Positions 10,347 through 21,168 of a stretch of 64,000 nucleotides of DNA are shown here, one piece after another. Position 1 is the stretch's first letter. Each line of letters begins with the position of its first letter. The notes under the pieces are model-generated. The model saw nothing but the letters and a program-made list of their open reading frames with translations. It was not told where the DNA came from and searched no databases. This DNA is from Sycon ciliatum (Eukaryota; Porifera; Calcarea; Leucosolenida; Sycettidae): assembly GCF_964019385.1 (NCBI RefSeq), contig NC_088654.1, positions 28,512,207-28,576,206 on the forward strand, given 5' to 3'. The translations under genes were made by a program, and so were the position numbers.

Positions 10347-10558
10347 TACTGTAAATTTACAAAATTTCTGCGCTGCAAAATTTCGGCACTTCACGATTTT
10401 TGGCATTTCGGCGGCGATTTATTTTCGGCGTGATGTAGAGGGCATAGTATAGTGCGACAGATGCTGTGAAAAATTTCATCTGCGTTTTAATTTAGGCGTT
10501 TTGGGTCGGTGCCGAATATAGCCGAAATTAAATAGCTGCCGAAAATTTGTATACTGTA
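10347..10558. mobile_element. Possible short TIR element
   Basis: TACTGTAAATTTACAAAATTT at the left is loosely inverted at the right end (GAAAATTTGTATACTGTA). The inside is rich in the phrase TTTCGGC. The ends are imperfect, so this is tentative. It abuts the next element. Confidence 0.35.
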
Positions 10559-11157
10559 CTGGCAATATACATGTATGTTGCCGCAGTGAGGCCATGAAGC
10601 GTTACATTGGCACATGTTTGCCGCACGCAGGGCGTTACATGCAAAGTCGCACAGGAGCCGTTACACAGGTTTCTATATTGCCGCAGACTTCTGCATTGTC
10701 ACAAGGAAACTGGTAAACATATCGCTCTTCTTCGCAAAACGACCTCGGGAAAGAAGAAACCATTGAGATCGCCAACCACTGAATGATGCTTGGGCGTGAT
10801 TTTCTTCACGCCGAAGGCGAATAGAGACTTCTGCATTGTCACAAGGAAACTGGTAAACACATCGCTCTTCTTCGCAAAACGACCTCGGGAAAGAAGAAAC
10901 CATTGAGATCGCCAACCACTGAATGATGCGCCTTCGAGTGTCAGGACTTCCTGCTGCGTCCAGTTTTGAACTTTTCACCACGCGGTACACAGTTTTCAGC
11001 CTTTATTTGCAGTGCAAACTGCAATGAAAAGATCGCCGCACCCCGCCGGACGCGCGTTACGAACTCAACGAAAATTTGTCGCACTAGCCTGGTCGCGCGT
11101 TACGCCGCACCCCCCTGCGTTACGCGTTACGCGGCAACATATATTGCCAGTACGGTA
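10552..11157. mobile_element. MITE family 'GTACTGGCAATATA', copy 1, with internal duplication
   Basis: The TIR begins TACTGTACTGGCAATATA at the left and ends TATTGCCAGTACGGTA at the right; GTTGCCGC lies just inside both ends. Other copies are at 30165-30521 and 57467-61498 (split). The interior carries a direct duplication: the block starting GACTTCTGCATTGTCACAAG is at 10686 and again at 10826, and both run to CACTGAATGATGC. No coding capacity is seen. Confidence 0.8.
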
Positions 11158-11160
11158 TTT

Positions 11161-11900
11161 AAGCCTAGTTCACATTCGACACAACGCCGACGGTACGGGA
11201 CGTAAGGGCTTGTCGGGAGGGCTGGGGTGAGCTGTAAAATCCTGTACGATTCGTACGACACGACATGCAGCAGTCGTTGCGACGTTCACCGTCGAACGGC
11301 GCGAGTCATAAGGCACGGTCCGTGACGGGGTGACTTTTGGACCTATTTTCTCGTTTTTCAGGATTTTTTTCAATTACATGTATATCTCCTTGAAAGAAGC
11401 GGAATCAAGTTCACAATACCAGTTTTTCGTGAAGACCAAAAAATTAGCCCTGAAAGTTGTGGCATTCAAATAATAGCCCCAGGAAGTGATAGAATAGTTC
11501 GTCTGTCACGCTCCTGAACTATCCGCCTAAATACAATAGGTGATATGAGATCTTATGTTGCTAAAATTCAACTCAAGTCGTGCTAGCCATTCTGTGAGTT
11601 ATCATGGGACGCGCAGTGTTCGAAATGCTAAAAATTTCCAAGTACGAATCGGGAGCAGTAGGCGCACGACGCCGTCTCCTGTTCACACTCGAATTGCAGC
11701 CGTTTTGTACGCTTGCGTCCCCGTCTACGCCCGTCTACGGTATGAAAAGTTGGATCGATCCAACTCTTCCCGTCGCTTCCCGATCTGTACGGTAGTATGG
11801 TTGCGTTCCCGTTCCTGGTGTTCACATTGGACGCCGTCAGACCGTCCCGTCGATCCTTACGTCGCGTCCCGTCGCGCCCCGTCGAATGTGAACTAGGCTT
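11161..11900. mobile_element. 740-bp TIR element
   Basis: The 20-bp ends are perfect inverse complements: AAGCCTAGTTCACATTCGAC at 11161-11180 and its complement at 11881-11900. The subterminal DNA is G/C-rich with repeated ACGCCG and CGTCCCGTCG phrases on opposite strands. It is non-coding and its superfamily is not assigned. Confidence 0.75.
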
Positions 11901-13106
11901 TACAGTACATGAGTGTATCCCCTCAGCCATGCTTGTGGTCCAAACACAGGCAGCATGATGATTGTGTGACTTGCGGTCCAGCTTATTGCACACACATGTA
12001 CAATGTACCAGGTACATGCGTGTGAGCTGAGTTACATTTTCCGGTTTTCTGGGTTTGCATTGAATTTGTATTGCATTTTCAAAAATTTTTTTTTTTTTTT
12101 TTGAACTCCGGCTGTGAAATACATGCGCGCAGGGGGACGAGAAACAGAGATAAAAAACGGTGTCGCCTAAGCGTGGTGTGTGTGTGTGTTGGTGCTCTGT
12201 GTCAAAATGCTTATTTGTGTGTTAATGTGCTTTTCCTTCCTGCGTGGGTACGGATGTGAGTGAGCCAGCTTTTTTTACCATGCATGTGTTTGTGTGAAGT
12301 CGTCCAGAAAAGAAATCAGGAAGCAAGTTCTTATTATTGTTGTTTGCTGATTTCTGTTTTTGACGACTTTGCAAACTCGATGACATTTTGAAGAAAAGCC
12401 ATCCCTAACCCCGACCACCACCATCCCCAAACAGACTGATTAGTTTTATACCCTTGATTTTTATACCCTTGAGCTGGTGGCTGGATTCTTGTTGTTTCTC
12501 AATGTGGAAGGAGAAACAAGCCGGAAAACAAATCTAAAATTCTGGCCATCCCAAACCCCCACCACCATCCCCTCCTGGACTTATTACTTTTATAGTCTAT
12601 GCTGCCTTTGAACTACTTCACACCTGAAATGATTGGCTGACAGTGTCCTCAAAGAAGAAACCACTTGCTGAACACTGATTGGCTGATGATGGTTTATCAA
12701 TCAGTTCAGGTGTGAAGATCAGACTTCAGACTGCCAGGATTGTCTATGTAAGTATTCTTCTTGGCTTACTGATGCAGGCTGAACTCTTGTTGTTTCTACA
12801 CGAGGAAGGAGAAACAAGCCAGAAAATTCTACCGGAGAAGAAAATGTAAAACTCTTGCCATCCCAAACCCCGACCACCCAGACACCATCCCCTCGCGGAA
12901 TGATTACCATGACACACATACACACATACATGATCAGTAGTTGAGAAACCTCAAAAGGAGCCCTGGATCTTCAGAGGTACATGACGGCGCAATGTAATGT
13001 ATGGTCAGCGTTGACCAAATTGAGAGTACAAATGCATGCATGTTATTGATTCACAGAGCACCTGAGACAAAGACTGGTGGTACAGTATATACCGTATAAT
13101 ACTTAC
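11901..13106. repeat. Gene-free stretch with diverged about 300-bp repeats
   Basis: A poly-T run lies at about 12085-12102. Blocks at about 12479-12580 and 12775-12885 share CTTGTTGTTTCT, GGAGAAACAAGCC and GCCATCCCAAACCCC. A third partial copy starts near 12395. Between them, ACTTCACACCTGAA (12606) is inverted at about 12705 (TTCAGGTGTGAAG), forming a small foldback. No gene is seen. Confidence 0.55.
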
Positions 13107-13163
13107 TCAAGTCTAAATGATCAGTCAGGGAAGTGAACTGCCTGAAAAGAGAAAAAAAACGCC

Positions 13164-13234
13164 AGACCCACCATGACTCGAACCTGGGACCCTGCTTGTC
13201 ATGAGCAATGCTCTAACCACTGAGCTATGGGACC
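13164..13234 (-). repeat. tRNA-like sequence, left arm
   Basis: Same 71-nt sequence as 13463-13533 on the opposite strand, with one T-stem mismatch (CCAGG against CATGG). The D stem GCTC/GAGC is intact. It is considered SINE-derived and not a working tRNA. Confidence 0.6.
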
Positions 13235-13462
13235 AGGCTGAACCTAGAAGGCGCTGACAAGTTTTTCACTCCAAAGGCAGCTCACAACACGTGCCACACA
13301 TACTGATGGCACTTGGGTCTTTTTCCCTCCCCCAGGGGACCAACCACGGTCAGTTTCTGGAAACTACCAGAGGTGAAAGAAAGTGATTAAATTTGGAAAG
13401 GTTGGGTTGTTGTGAGCTGCCTTTGGAGTGAAAAATTTGTCAGCGCCTTCTAGGTTCAGCCT

Positions 13463-13533
13463 GGTCCCATAGCTCAGTGGTTAGAGCATTGCTCATGACA
13501 AGCAGGGTCCCAGGTTCGAGTCCTGGTGGGTCT
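13463..13533 (+). repeat. tRNA-like sequence, right arm
   Basis: It folds as acceptor GGTCCCA/TGGGTCT (one mismatch, one wobble), D stem GCTC/GAGC, anticodon stem TTGCT/AGCAG with loop CATGACA, a 4-nt variable loop and T arm CCAGG-TTCGAGT-CCTGG. The A box (TAGCTCAGTGG) and B box (GGTTCGAGTCC) are good. Loop position 33 is A where tRNAs have U, and anticodon TGA would require a long serine variable arm that is absent. It is therefore a tRNA-derived repeat, probably able to recruit pol III. Confidence 0.6.
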
Positions 13534-14228
13534 GGCGTTTTTTTCTCTTTCCAGGCAGTTCACTTCCCTAACTGATCATTTGAAATTGAACTTCTCCCAA
13601 ACCTTTCCAAATCAAGTCTAAATATTAATATTATCCTGGCTGTAGAGAGTGACAATGAGGTCTGTAGTTTACACCTTTTCCAGTAGATAAGAGGATGAGC
13701 AGTAGCATTGGACAGTGTATAGATTTCTCATCAACCACCACACTATAACTCTTGTCCCCGGGGAAAATTGCGATTCCGCGGTCGCGTTTTTTTGCGATTT
13801 TTTAAAAGCCCGCGTTTTCCGCGATTTTCCCGCGTTTTTGAACTTTTTTGTTGCACTACACGTACACACAGTGCACTGTTCGGTCAGCAACGTCTCATCG
13901 TGGCGGCTTTTTACTCAAATATGACGAGTAGGGTCCAGCGGATAATGCCGGCATTATAATTATTCGGCATTATGAGACTATCCGAGCATCAGAGCATTAT
14001 GGAGCATTAGAAAGGAATAAGACGAACATTATGACTATGAGGTTTGAGCGGCACAACGAGTTTCATAGTGGATAATCATTCGGGAAATCTCAGGTTTTGG
14101 CAACAATCGGCTAAAGTCATGAGGTGCAAACACCTTTACTGGCTTTAGCACCAATGCTACATTTACCTGACTACATGCATGTACACGTAATGCCGTTGGT
14201 ACATAAAGTTTTTATGTAGCAACGTAGT

Positions 14229-16026
14229 CAGGTGATGTAGTATTGCGGGAATTCCAGGCCACTAGTGTTGAGGAGGTATTCACCTTTCTCGTGAGACTCG
14301 ATGCTCGTAAAGCTGAGGGCAGCGACAGTATTCCGGCATTCATCCTGAAGCATTGTGCAGCAGCCCTCGCCCCGTCGCTATCCATATTAATTAATGCATC
14401 CCTTTCGTCTGGCATTGTGCCCGTCTCCCTGAAGATTGCAAATGTTCGACCCCTATTTAAGTCTGGTGACAAGAACGCATCTCGCAATTACCGTCCCATA
14501 TCTTTGCTGCCAATAGCATCGAAGATCTTGGAGAAGATAGTCCACAAACGCCTGTGTGACTTCTTACAAACCCATTCACTTTTGCCCGCCAATCAGTTTG
14601 CGTACCGGCCACAACACTCCACGGAAGATGCCTTGACCTTGGCCATGGACCGCTATCTGTCGTCAGCAGACCACCAGCTACATACTGGCGCAGTACTAGT
14701 AGACATGAGCAAGGCATTCGATAAAGTACGGCACCAGCTCATGATCCAAGATTTGTTTGCTTTGGGTGTATCTTCGACTGTTTTGCGTTGGTTTGCGAGC
14801 TACTTCACGGACCGTCGACAGAGAGTAGTTCTGGCGAGTGGGCAGTGCTCGGGCCTAACTGCATGCGAGTGTGGAGTCCCTCAGGGTAGTGTACTGGGTC
14901 CTTTGCTGTTTTCACTATATACCATGGACGTCCATAGCGTCACCAGCCCAGCACACTCCCAGCTGTTTGCGGATGACATCCTTCTCGACACCGCAAGCAG
15001 ATCCGTAGCAACCCTAAATCAAGTCTTATCAGTTGCTGTGTCAAGCTTGGCTGACTACCTACACGGGAAAGGCCTGGTTTTAAACCCTGACAAGACGCAG
15101 GTCTTAGCCATTGAGGCATCACGCCGTAGTACCCTGGAACTCAACGTTAACTGCAACGGGACGCCTCTCACCCAGACCACCACTGCTCGCTTTCTGGGCC
15201 TACAGATCGATTCCTGTCTTCGGTGGGACGCGCAGGTCTCCAGCATAGTACGTAAAACTTCCCAGAAGCTAACCACCCTGAGAACCATCCGCCCGTCGCT
15301 ATCTGAACGCCAGTCGCTCCTCTTCTATTCTGCCCTTATACTTCCTGACATGCTTTATGGATCAAACGCGTTCTTCTCTGCCCTCACGGCTCAGCAGCGG
15401 CACCAGCTCACTGTCCTCGACAAGCGATGTGTTCGCTGCGTAGCCAATCTGCCCTTCCCGTCCCATACCACTCCTATATACACTCGCCTTTCCCTGACCC
15501 CTGTAATTGAACGTGCCAAATGCAAACTCCGTTTCCTTATGCACCGTGTCCACACCAGCAGCATCAGCCCTCTTCTGAAAGATAGAGTAGCCCTCCAACC
15601 TCCCAGTAACACCCGTGGCAATGACAATTGCAAATACGTTGTTCCGCTAACTCGGCGAACATCTGGCGACAGCCGACCATTGGTTTCCGCCGTGAAGCTT
15701 TGGAACACCCTGCCACAGGAACTCACGTCCGCTCGTCGTCCAACCCCGTTTAAAAGATTGCTGAAAGTGTTTTTCTACGGTTAATATGGCCGAATAGCAC
15801 CTCCCTCTGGCATAGGTCCTCATCTTCCTATTTCTCCCTGATTGTTACTTCGTTCGAACTTGACTTGTAATTACCGGTACAAATACTTCCTTTTGACTGT
15901 TTTCTCATTTTCGCAAGTGAAGCTTTATCGAGCTACACTTTTTATTCTATCGCCATCATAATATTGGGCATCAATGCCCGTTTGGTTTGCGATGTAAAAT
16001 AAAACTTCAAACAAAAAAAAAAAAAA
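14229..16026 (+). mobile_element. 5'-truncated LINE (CR1/L2/Jockey group)
   Basis: The element starts inside the reverse transcriptase region and runs through a 3' UTR to an A-rich tail ending at about 16026. It sits inside the hAT-like element. The 5' boundary is approximate and no convincing target duplication was found. Confidence 0.75.
14243..15784 (+). pseudogene. LINE ORF2 fragment: reverse transcriptase, no endonuclease
   Basis: 513 codons, open, ending in TAA at 15782-15784. Seen: RKAEGSDSIPAF, YRPISLLP, the substrate loop NQFAYRPQHSTEDAL, LVDMSKAFDKV, CGVPQGSVLGPLLF and the catalytic FADD box at 14966-14977. A typical ORF2 C-terminus with VKLWNTLPQEL ends at YG. The APE endonuclease is missing through 5' truncation. 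The frame itself has no breaks, so insertion is fairly recent. The sequence is related to, but a different family from, the LINE at 32.5-37.4 kb. Confidence 0.85.
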
Positions 16027-16029
16027 GTA

Positions 16030-17095
16030 TGCACAGCATTGGAACTGAGACTGTTACACAACATCCGTAACGATGATTTACGAGAAGTTCTTTTTTAGAA
16101 ATTATGGGGAGCCGTGGAGGAGACTAGACGTACGCGAAGTGAATGTCAAACAGACGAAGAGGAGTTTTCCTGTTATGCCATAGGCTCTGGCCATAGCATC
16201 TCTAGCGATACTGAAGTAAACTCTGATCCATTGATAAATTTGGACCTGGATGAAGGAGCGGCTATAAACAGAAAGAGCTTGTTCCAAATAAGTGCCTTTG
16301 CCGAGTCCAGCTCAGCAGGTTCGAAAAGAACTAGATTTTTTCATGGACGCAGAACCAAGTCGATTTGAGAGCTCAGGAGCGCGTGTCTTACTTTCCTGGT
16401 GAAGCACGTCCCGTTCGTCATGGACGATTGTAATGCAAGGCCTACAGTCAAGTGCCATCAGAAAAGAAGAGTATTGTGGCCAACCATTTTGTCTCTAAGC
16501 AACCTCAGGAGAAGAAGACAGCCAGCGGCAAGCAGAGGATGTAGAGCGGCAAAATAACTTCTGACCACATGTTTTCAGGATTTCCGGAAATGGGAGGGAG
16601 GGATCTCGATCTGAGATCGTCTCTCAGGAACTGGCCTCACGTGAGCTGTTTCGGATGAAGAAATGTTTCACAGAGTGGAAGCAGTGACAGCTTGTCTGCA
16701 GGCAAGAATACCACTTCCCATGATAAGCTTCCAGCATCCAAATGATCACCAGCAATAATGGTTTCACCTCTCGCTACATGGATAAGCAATGGAAAAGATT
16801 TGATTCACCCACTATTCAGCCACAGCCCTGCATCAAAGTTGCAATGGAGAGCAGCCAATGGAGACACGATCATGTCTTATAGTGCTAAGAAGTGGTGGAG
16901 CTCGTGAGAGATATTGTACCAGCTTCAGAGGCAGATCGACTAAATGCATCCTTTCCTGGAAGTTTGACAATGAGCAGCCTCTCTTCCATTTTTATTCCAA
17001 ACCAAGAGCATTAAAGCCCTTGTTGGAGCATTATACTGATCAGCATTACAAGGTAGTTTTCGGAGCATTATGATTACTTGTAGCATTATATGAAC
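16030..17095 (+). other. Interior of hAT-like element with unidentified ORF
   Basis: About 1 kb remains of the hAT-like element. An ATG-initiated 84-codon frame at 16114-16368 encodes an acidic, Ser-rich peptide (DTEVNSDPLINLDLDEG) with a basic end. Another 71-codon frame lies at 16858-17073. Neither matches a transposase I know. GCATTAT repeats appear from about 17028, marking the element's right subterminal zone. Confidence 0.45.
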
Positions 17096-20000
17096 CTCAT
17101 TGTTTGGATGAGGAGGTGACGTTCCTCAGGCTCCTCTTGGAGCTCAATGTCTTCTTCACTTCGAACGCTTGCGTCTCAACGTAATGACAGTAGTACAGAA
17201 CAAGACTTTGGTGTGGGTTCATTCAATGTCCGCGGCTTGTCGTCAAGCCTAAAGAAACAGCAGCTTGCTGATGACCTTCGGAAATACAAAATTAAAATTT
17301 GCAGTTTGCAAGAGACTAAAATAAAGGACGGCTGCGACGAACTAGCTGGTGACTTCAGGATATTCTGCTTACCAACGGCGAACAGGCATTATGGGCTTGG
17401 GTTCGCTATTCACAACAGCCTGTTTGAACTTATTCATCGGATATGGTCAGTATCAGACCGAGTAGCTGCGATACAAATCAATTTGTCCAAGAGAAGTACT
17501 TTATCTCTCGTCAATGTGTATGCGCCAACGGCAACCCGCGTAGCGGCAGATGATGTCCATCTCGACGAGTTCTACTCAGAGGTCGGAGATTGCCTGGGTT
17601 CAGTAAGGTCCAGTTCGCTCGTTCTCGTCACTGGCAACTTCAATGCCAAACTCGGCCAGAGGGATGACTCAGGCGGCTCGTGCACCGGACGATATGGTCG
17701 TGGACGTCGTAACTACAGCGGAGCTATGCTAGCGGATTTCTGCGAGTCGTTTGGTCTCTTTGCATGTAACACTGCCTTTCAACATCCAGCTAGGCATCTG
17801 ACAACCTGGACAGGTTGGAGGCACAACCCAAACGGCGGTTGCTCTATCCCTATATACAATCAAATAGATTTCATCTTGTGTAGCAGCAATCAGAAGCAGA
17901 TTTTCACAGATGCCCGATCCTATGCTGGGACACTGGTGAAATCAGACCATCGGCTCGTTGTCGCACGCGCCCGTCTGAGCAGGATCTATGGTCTGTGGGC
18001 ACATAACAACAACAAAAAAAGAACCGCGAAAGCTCAGAAGTTTCAGGTTCATAGATTGAGCGAACACACCTGCCGACAAAACTTCCAGTCCCAACTCACC
18101 CATCGGATCGCCAACGGCGCAGTAGACACATCCACACCGGAAGCACACTGGGCATCGATCTCGTCTTTCATCCAGCAAACGGCAAAGAATACCATTGGAC
18201 TGGCACAGCCCCCAAAGAAGCAACAGCGTTTCATGGATGATCAGCTACATTCCTGGTCGGAAGAGAAAAAACGGTTACGACTGCTGATAACTACAAGTAG
18301 GGATCCACAACAAGTGGCTGATCTGAAGCATCGGCGGAACACCCTCTCACACCGAATCCAGCTGCGGGCAAAGGAACTAGCATCGAATGAGCTGGACGCT
18401 CGGGCGAGGGAAGTAGAAGCAAAGAAGGATACAGCACAGATGTTTCATGCAGTCCATCTACTCCAGCGACAAAAACAACAGCCTGTCACTGTGCATGATG
18501 AAACGGGTAGACAAGTAATACAGCCAGTCTCAGTAGCCATCCAAATCACCGACCACTTTTCTAAGCTGTACACACCGGAGCCTGGTGCACTGTTGCTGCG
18601 GCGACCGGGCCTTGCCGACCAGGATTGCGCTATTCAGTACCGCCGGCTTGAGCGGCCCATTTCTGAGGCAGAGGTGACACAGGCAGCTGGAAAGTTGAAC
18701 AATGGCAGGTCAAGTGGCCCAGATAACATGCCAGGGGAGCTGCTAAAGTACTCACCTGCCCTCGTCTACTCCAATATCGCCCAGGTCCTCAACTCTGCCG
18801 TCGAGACAGGCCTGCCCCTGAACAGCATCGGTAGTGGGTCGCTTATTCCGTTACAAAAGCCTGGCAAATCAAGGGGACCAGTCGCTCACCTACGGCCCGT
18901 GGTTTTACTCACAGCGCTCAGGAAGATTCCATCATTGATTGTGCTGCGGAGGATCAACAAGGACGTCAACAACTTCGTTGCACACACACAGAGTGGTTTC
19001 CGCCCCAGCAGAAGCACCACAGATGTTGTGTGGTCATACCGATGGTTGGCGGCTCGATGCCAACGCTATCGCTGTGCGCTGGATATCCTAGGCATTGATA
19101 TGTCAAAAGCGTTTGACTGTATAAGCAGGCCACGGCACATCTCGGTGCTGGGATCGTTCTTGCAGCCGGATGAAATCCGAATGATCAGTTACCTCCTCCA
19201 GGACACCGTACTGCGGGTTGTACTCCCATCCGCTAAGGGCCCGTCATTCCCCACTCTCCGCGGCACACCCCAAGGGTTCCCTGTAACAAGGCCATGCCTG
19301 TTGGGACTCCCCCAGTCAAATAATAAATACTACTACTACTACTACTCGTTGTCTCCTGTTCTTTTCATTGTGTACCTTGAGGGTGCGCTGCGTGATGTCC
19401 GGCCTCTTCTTCTACCACGTCCCCCTGCCGATATCTCCCTGGGGTTACCAACTGAAACTGCCTACGCCGACGATGTGGATTTCATGACTACTGATGGCGA
19501 GAGGCTGAGGACCCTCCTTCCAACCATATCCAACAAGCTCCTCGAATGGGATTTGAAAGTGAATGAGACCAAAACAGAGCACACGCACATCGAACGGCAC
19601 ACTGATTGCATCGAGGAGGAGTGGCGAACCACCAAGAAACTCGGGTCCCTATTAGGTGATGCCGAGGATATGCTACGGCGACAGCAACTGGCAACTGTTG
19701 CCTTTGGTAAACTCTGGACGCTGTGGATCCGTAGGTCGCTAGTTTCGGAGGATCTCCGCATCCGGCTCTATAATGCCTTTGTACTCCTGTACTCTGCTAC
19801 AATTGTGCAACATGGGCACCAACGAAACAGCAGCTGAGCAGTATTGAGGCCTTCCACCGAAAACAGCTGCGGGCGCTAATCGGCATTGTGTTCCCGAATC
19901 GGATTAGGAACGAGAGGCTCTATGAGCGTACCGGCGCGGTTCCTCTCGGCAATATCATCTTGAGAGCTAGGTGGAGGCTCTTTGGGCACGTCCTCCGGCT

Positions 20001-20402
20001 CCCGGCTGACTCCCCACCATCACTGGCCATGGGAGCGTACTTCGCAGAGCCTCGTCCAGCGGGCTGGAGGGGACGACCAAGACACACACTACCAACGCTA
20101 CTACAAGATGATGCCAAGCGGATTGGACTTTCCTTGTCAAGCAAAGTCGATCTGGAGGCGTTCCGTGCTCTTGCTGCTGACCGAAGCGGTTGGGTGGGCA
20201 TCTGTGCCCGAGTGGTGTCAGCACCCTAGTTTTTGTCTTCTTTTCGCATATTTCTTCTTTTTCTGAAACTGTTGTGGTCTTTTGTATCTATTCGAAGTGG
20301 CTTATGCGAACATTTTTGGCTGGTTTGCATGATTTGCATGCCCATTAATGCAGCTGCAGGCCATGCTGATGTCTACGCGAACAAGCACATAATAATAATA
20401 AA
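17096..20402 (+). mobile_element. Near-full-length LINE with 10-bp target duplication
   Basis: It is bounded by TTATATGAAC at 17086-17095 and TTATACGAAC at 20403-20412. The 3' end is an (ATA)n tail (about 20387-20402) as in L2/RTE-like LINEs. It is inserted in the right subterminal zone of the hAT-like element and encodes one large ORF with endonuclease and reverse transcriptase. No separate ORF1 is seen. Confidence 0.85.
17147..20229 (+). pseudogene. LINE ORF2: APE endonuclease + reverse transcriptase, broken
   Basis: The first frame (17147-19837) opens with an APE endonuclease: SFNVRGL, LQETK (the catalytic Glu), VYAPT and, near the end, SDHRLV. The conserved GDFN box reads GNFNA at 17633-17644, with the catalytic Asp changed to Asn (codon 17636-17638). 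The RT part holds SGPDNMPGELLK, GIDMSKAFD and YADD (19463-19474). Between PQG and LSPVLF, about 70 bp of foreign sequence ending in (CTA)n is inserted in frame (about 19276-19346). A frameshift near 19790-19805 moves the C-terminus to another frame, which continues to the TAG at 20227-20229 with the block GWRGRPRHTLP. The element cannot be active. Confidence 0.85.
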
Positions 20403-20626
20403 TTATACGAACATTTTTGAAGCATTATCCGCTGGACCCTAATGACGATTGCTTACACCAGAGACTTGTAACTGATTGATTTCACTATATACTCACTACA
20501 AATTGCCGCACATCAATATTATTCACCGCATGTTTACCGCATATTTACCACGAAATCACCGCAAATTATGCCGCGTTTTTCCCCGCGTTTTTTGCGATTT
20601 TTTTCCGCAATTTTCCCCAGGGACAG

Positions 20627-21168
20627 ATAACTGCACTCTCCAGGCGACGGACCTTGACACGACATTGCCACAGCACACCAGCAGCAGCAGCATCAGCAGC
20701 ATCAAAGTGAGACATCCGTTGCTACTGACATGATTCCTTGAATTGATACCTATAGTCATATACATATAGCCATAGACCTATTCCAGTGATATGTATAACA
20801 AGAGGTTGAGCTAGTTCATTCTCATCATCAGTGATGTCTTAAAGACCTATTCCAGTGATATGTATAACAAGAGGTTGAGCTAGTTCATTCTCATCATCAG
20901 TGATGTCTTAAAGACCTATTCCAGTGATATGTATAACAAGAGGTTGAGCTAGTTCATTCTCATCATCAGTGATGTCTTAAAGACCGGTCCGGTGTGGTGT
21001 GCAAGCTACACTGCAGTCACTTCATAACATTGACTAGCCTACACCATCACAACCGCCGATGTGAATGTATTTGTTTGATGTGTTCCTAAACTCGTCAGAT
21101 GATGCGGCCGCCAATCCGGCTAACTTTACTTTTGACACCAAAACAAACGAAAACTATCTCTTCACTAC
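20627..21168 (+). repeat. Gene-free stretch with 69-bp tandem repeat, 3 units
   Basis: GACCTATTCCAGTGATATG begins units at 20775, 20844 and 20913; the array ends at about 20981 and the copies are almost identical. A (CAG)n-like tract lies at 20681-20705. Nothing else is seen. Confidence 0.85.

Larger units (their letters stand above)
13119..13611. mobile_element. Foldback element with a tRNA-like sequence in each arm
   Basis: Two inverted arms (about 13115-13292 and 13410-13581) surround a spacer of about 120 bp. Each arm contains a 71-nt tRNA-like sequence. The element is bracketed by a 12-bp direct repeat TCAAGTCTAAAT at 13107-13118 and 13612-13623, read as a target-site duplication. The right edge also carries CCCAAACCTTTCCAAAT, which is inverted inside at about 13389. 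It is best read as two tRNA-derived SINE copies in head-to-head inversion, or one foldback transposon. Confidence 0.7.
13929..20441. mobile_element. hAT-like DNA element inserted in MITE A
   Basis: The perfect 20-bp TIR is TAGGGTCCAGCGGATAATGC at 13929-13948 and its complement at 20422-20441. The ends fit the hAT consensus (C/T)A(A/G)NG. The flanks ATGACGAG (13921-13928) and ATGACGAT (20442-20449) are an 8-bp target duplication with one difference. GCATTAT motifs recur just inside both ends. Without the two LINEs it carries, about 1.4 kb is its own. No transposase was recognised, so it is probably non-autonomous. Confidence 0.85.
13751..20626. mobile_element. MITE family A, copy split by a 6.5-kb insertion
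   Basis: The left end (CTTGTCCCCGGGGAAAATT) and right end (CGCAATTTTCCCCAGGGACAG) are inverse complements, flanked by a 6-bp direct repeat ATAACT (13745-13750 and 20627-20632). The two halves (13751-13928 and 20442-20626) together match the uninterrupted copy at 48248-48641. Everything between is the hAT-like insertion. Confidence 0.85.

Noticed and set aside
13463..13533. Functional tRNA gene
   Set aside because: Lacks U33, the serine-type anticodon does not fit the short variable arm, and it lies in a mobile foldback with an inverted twin.
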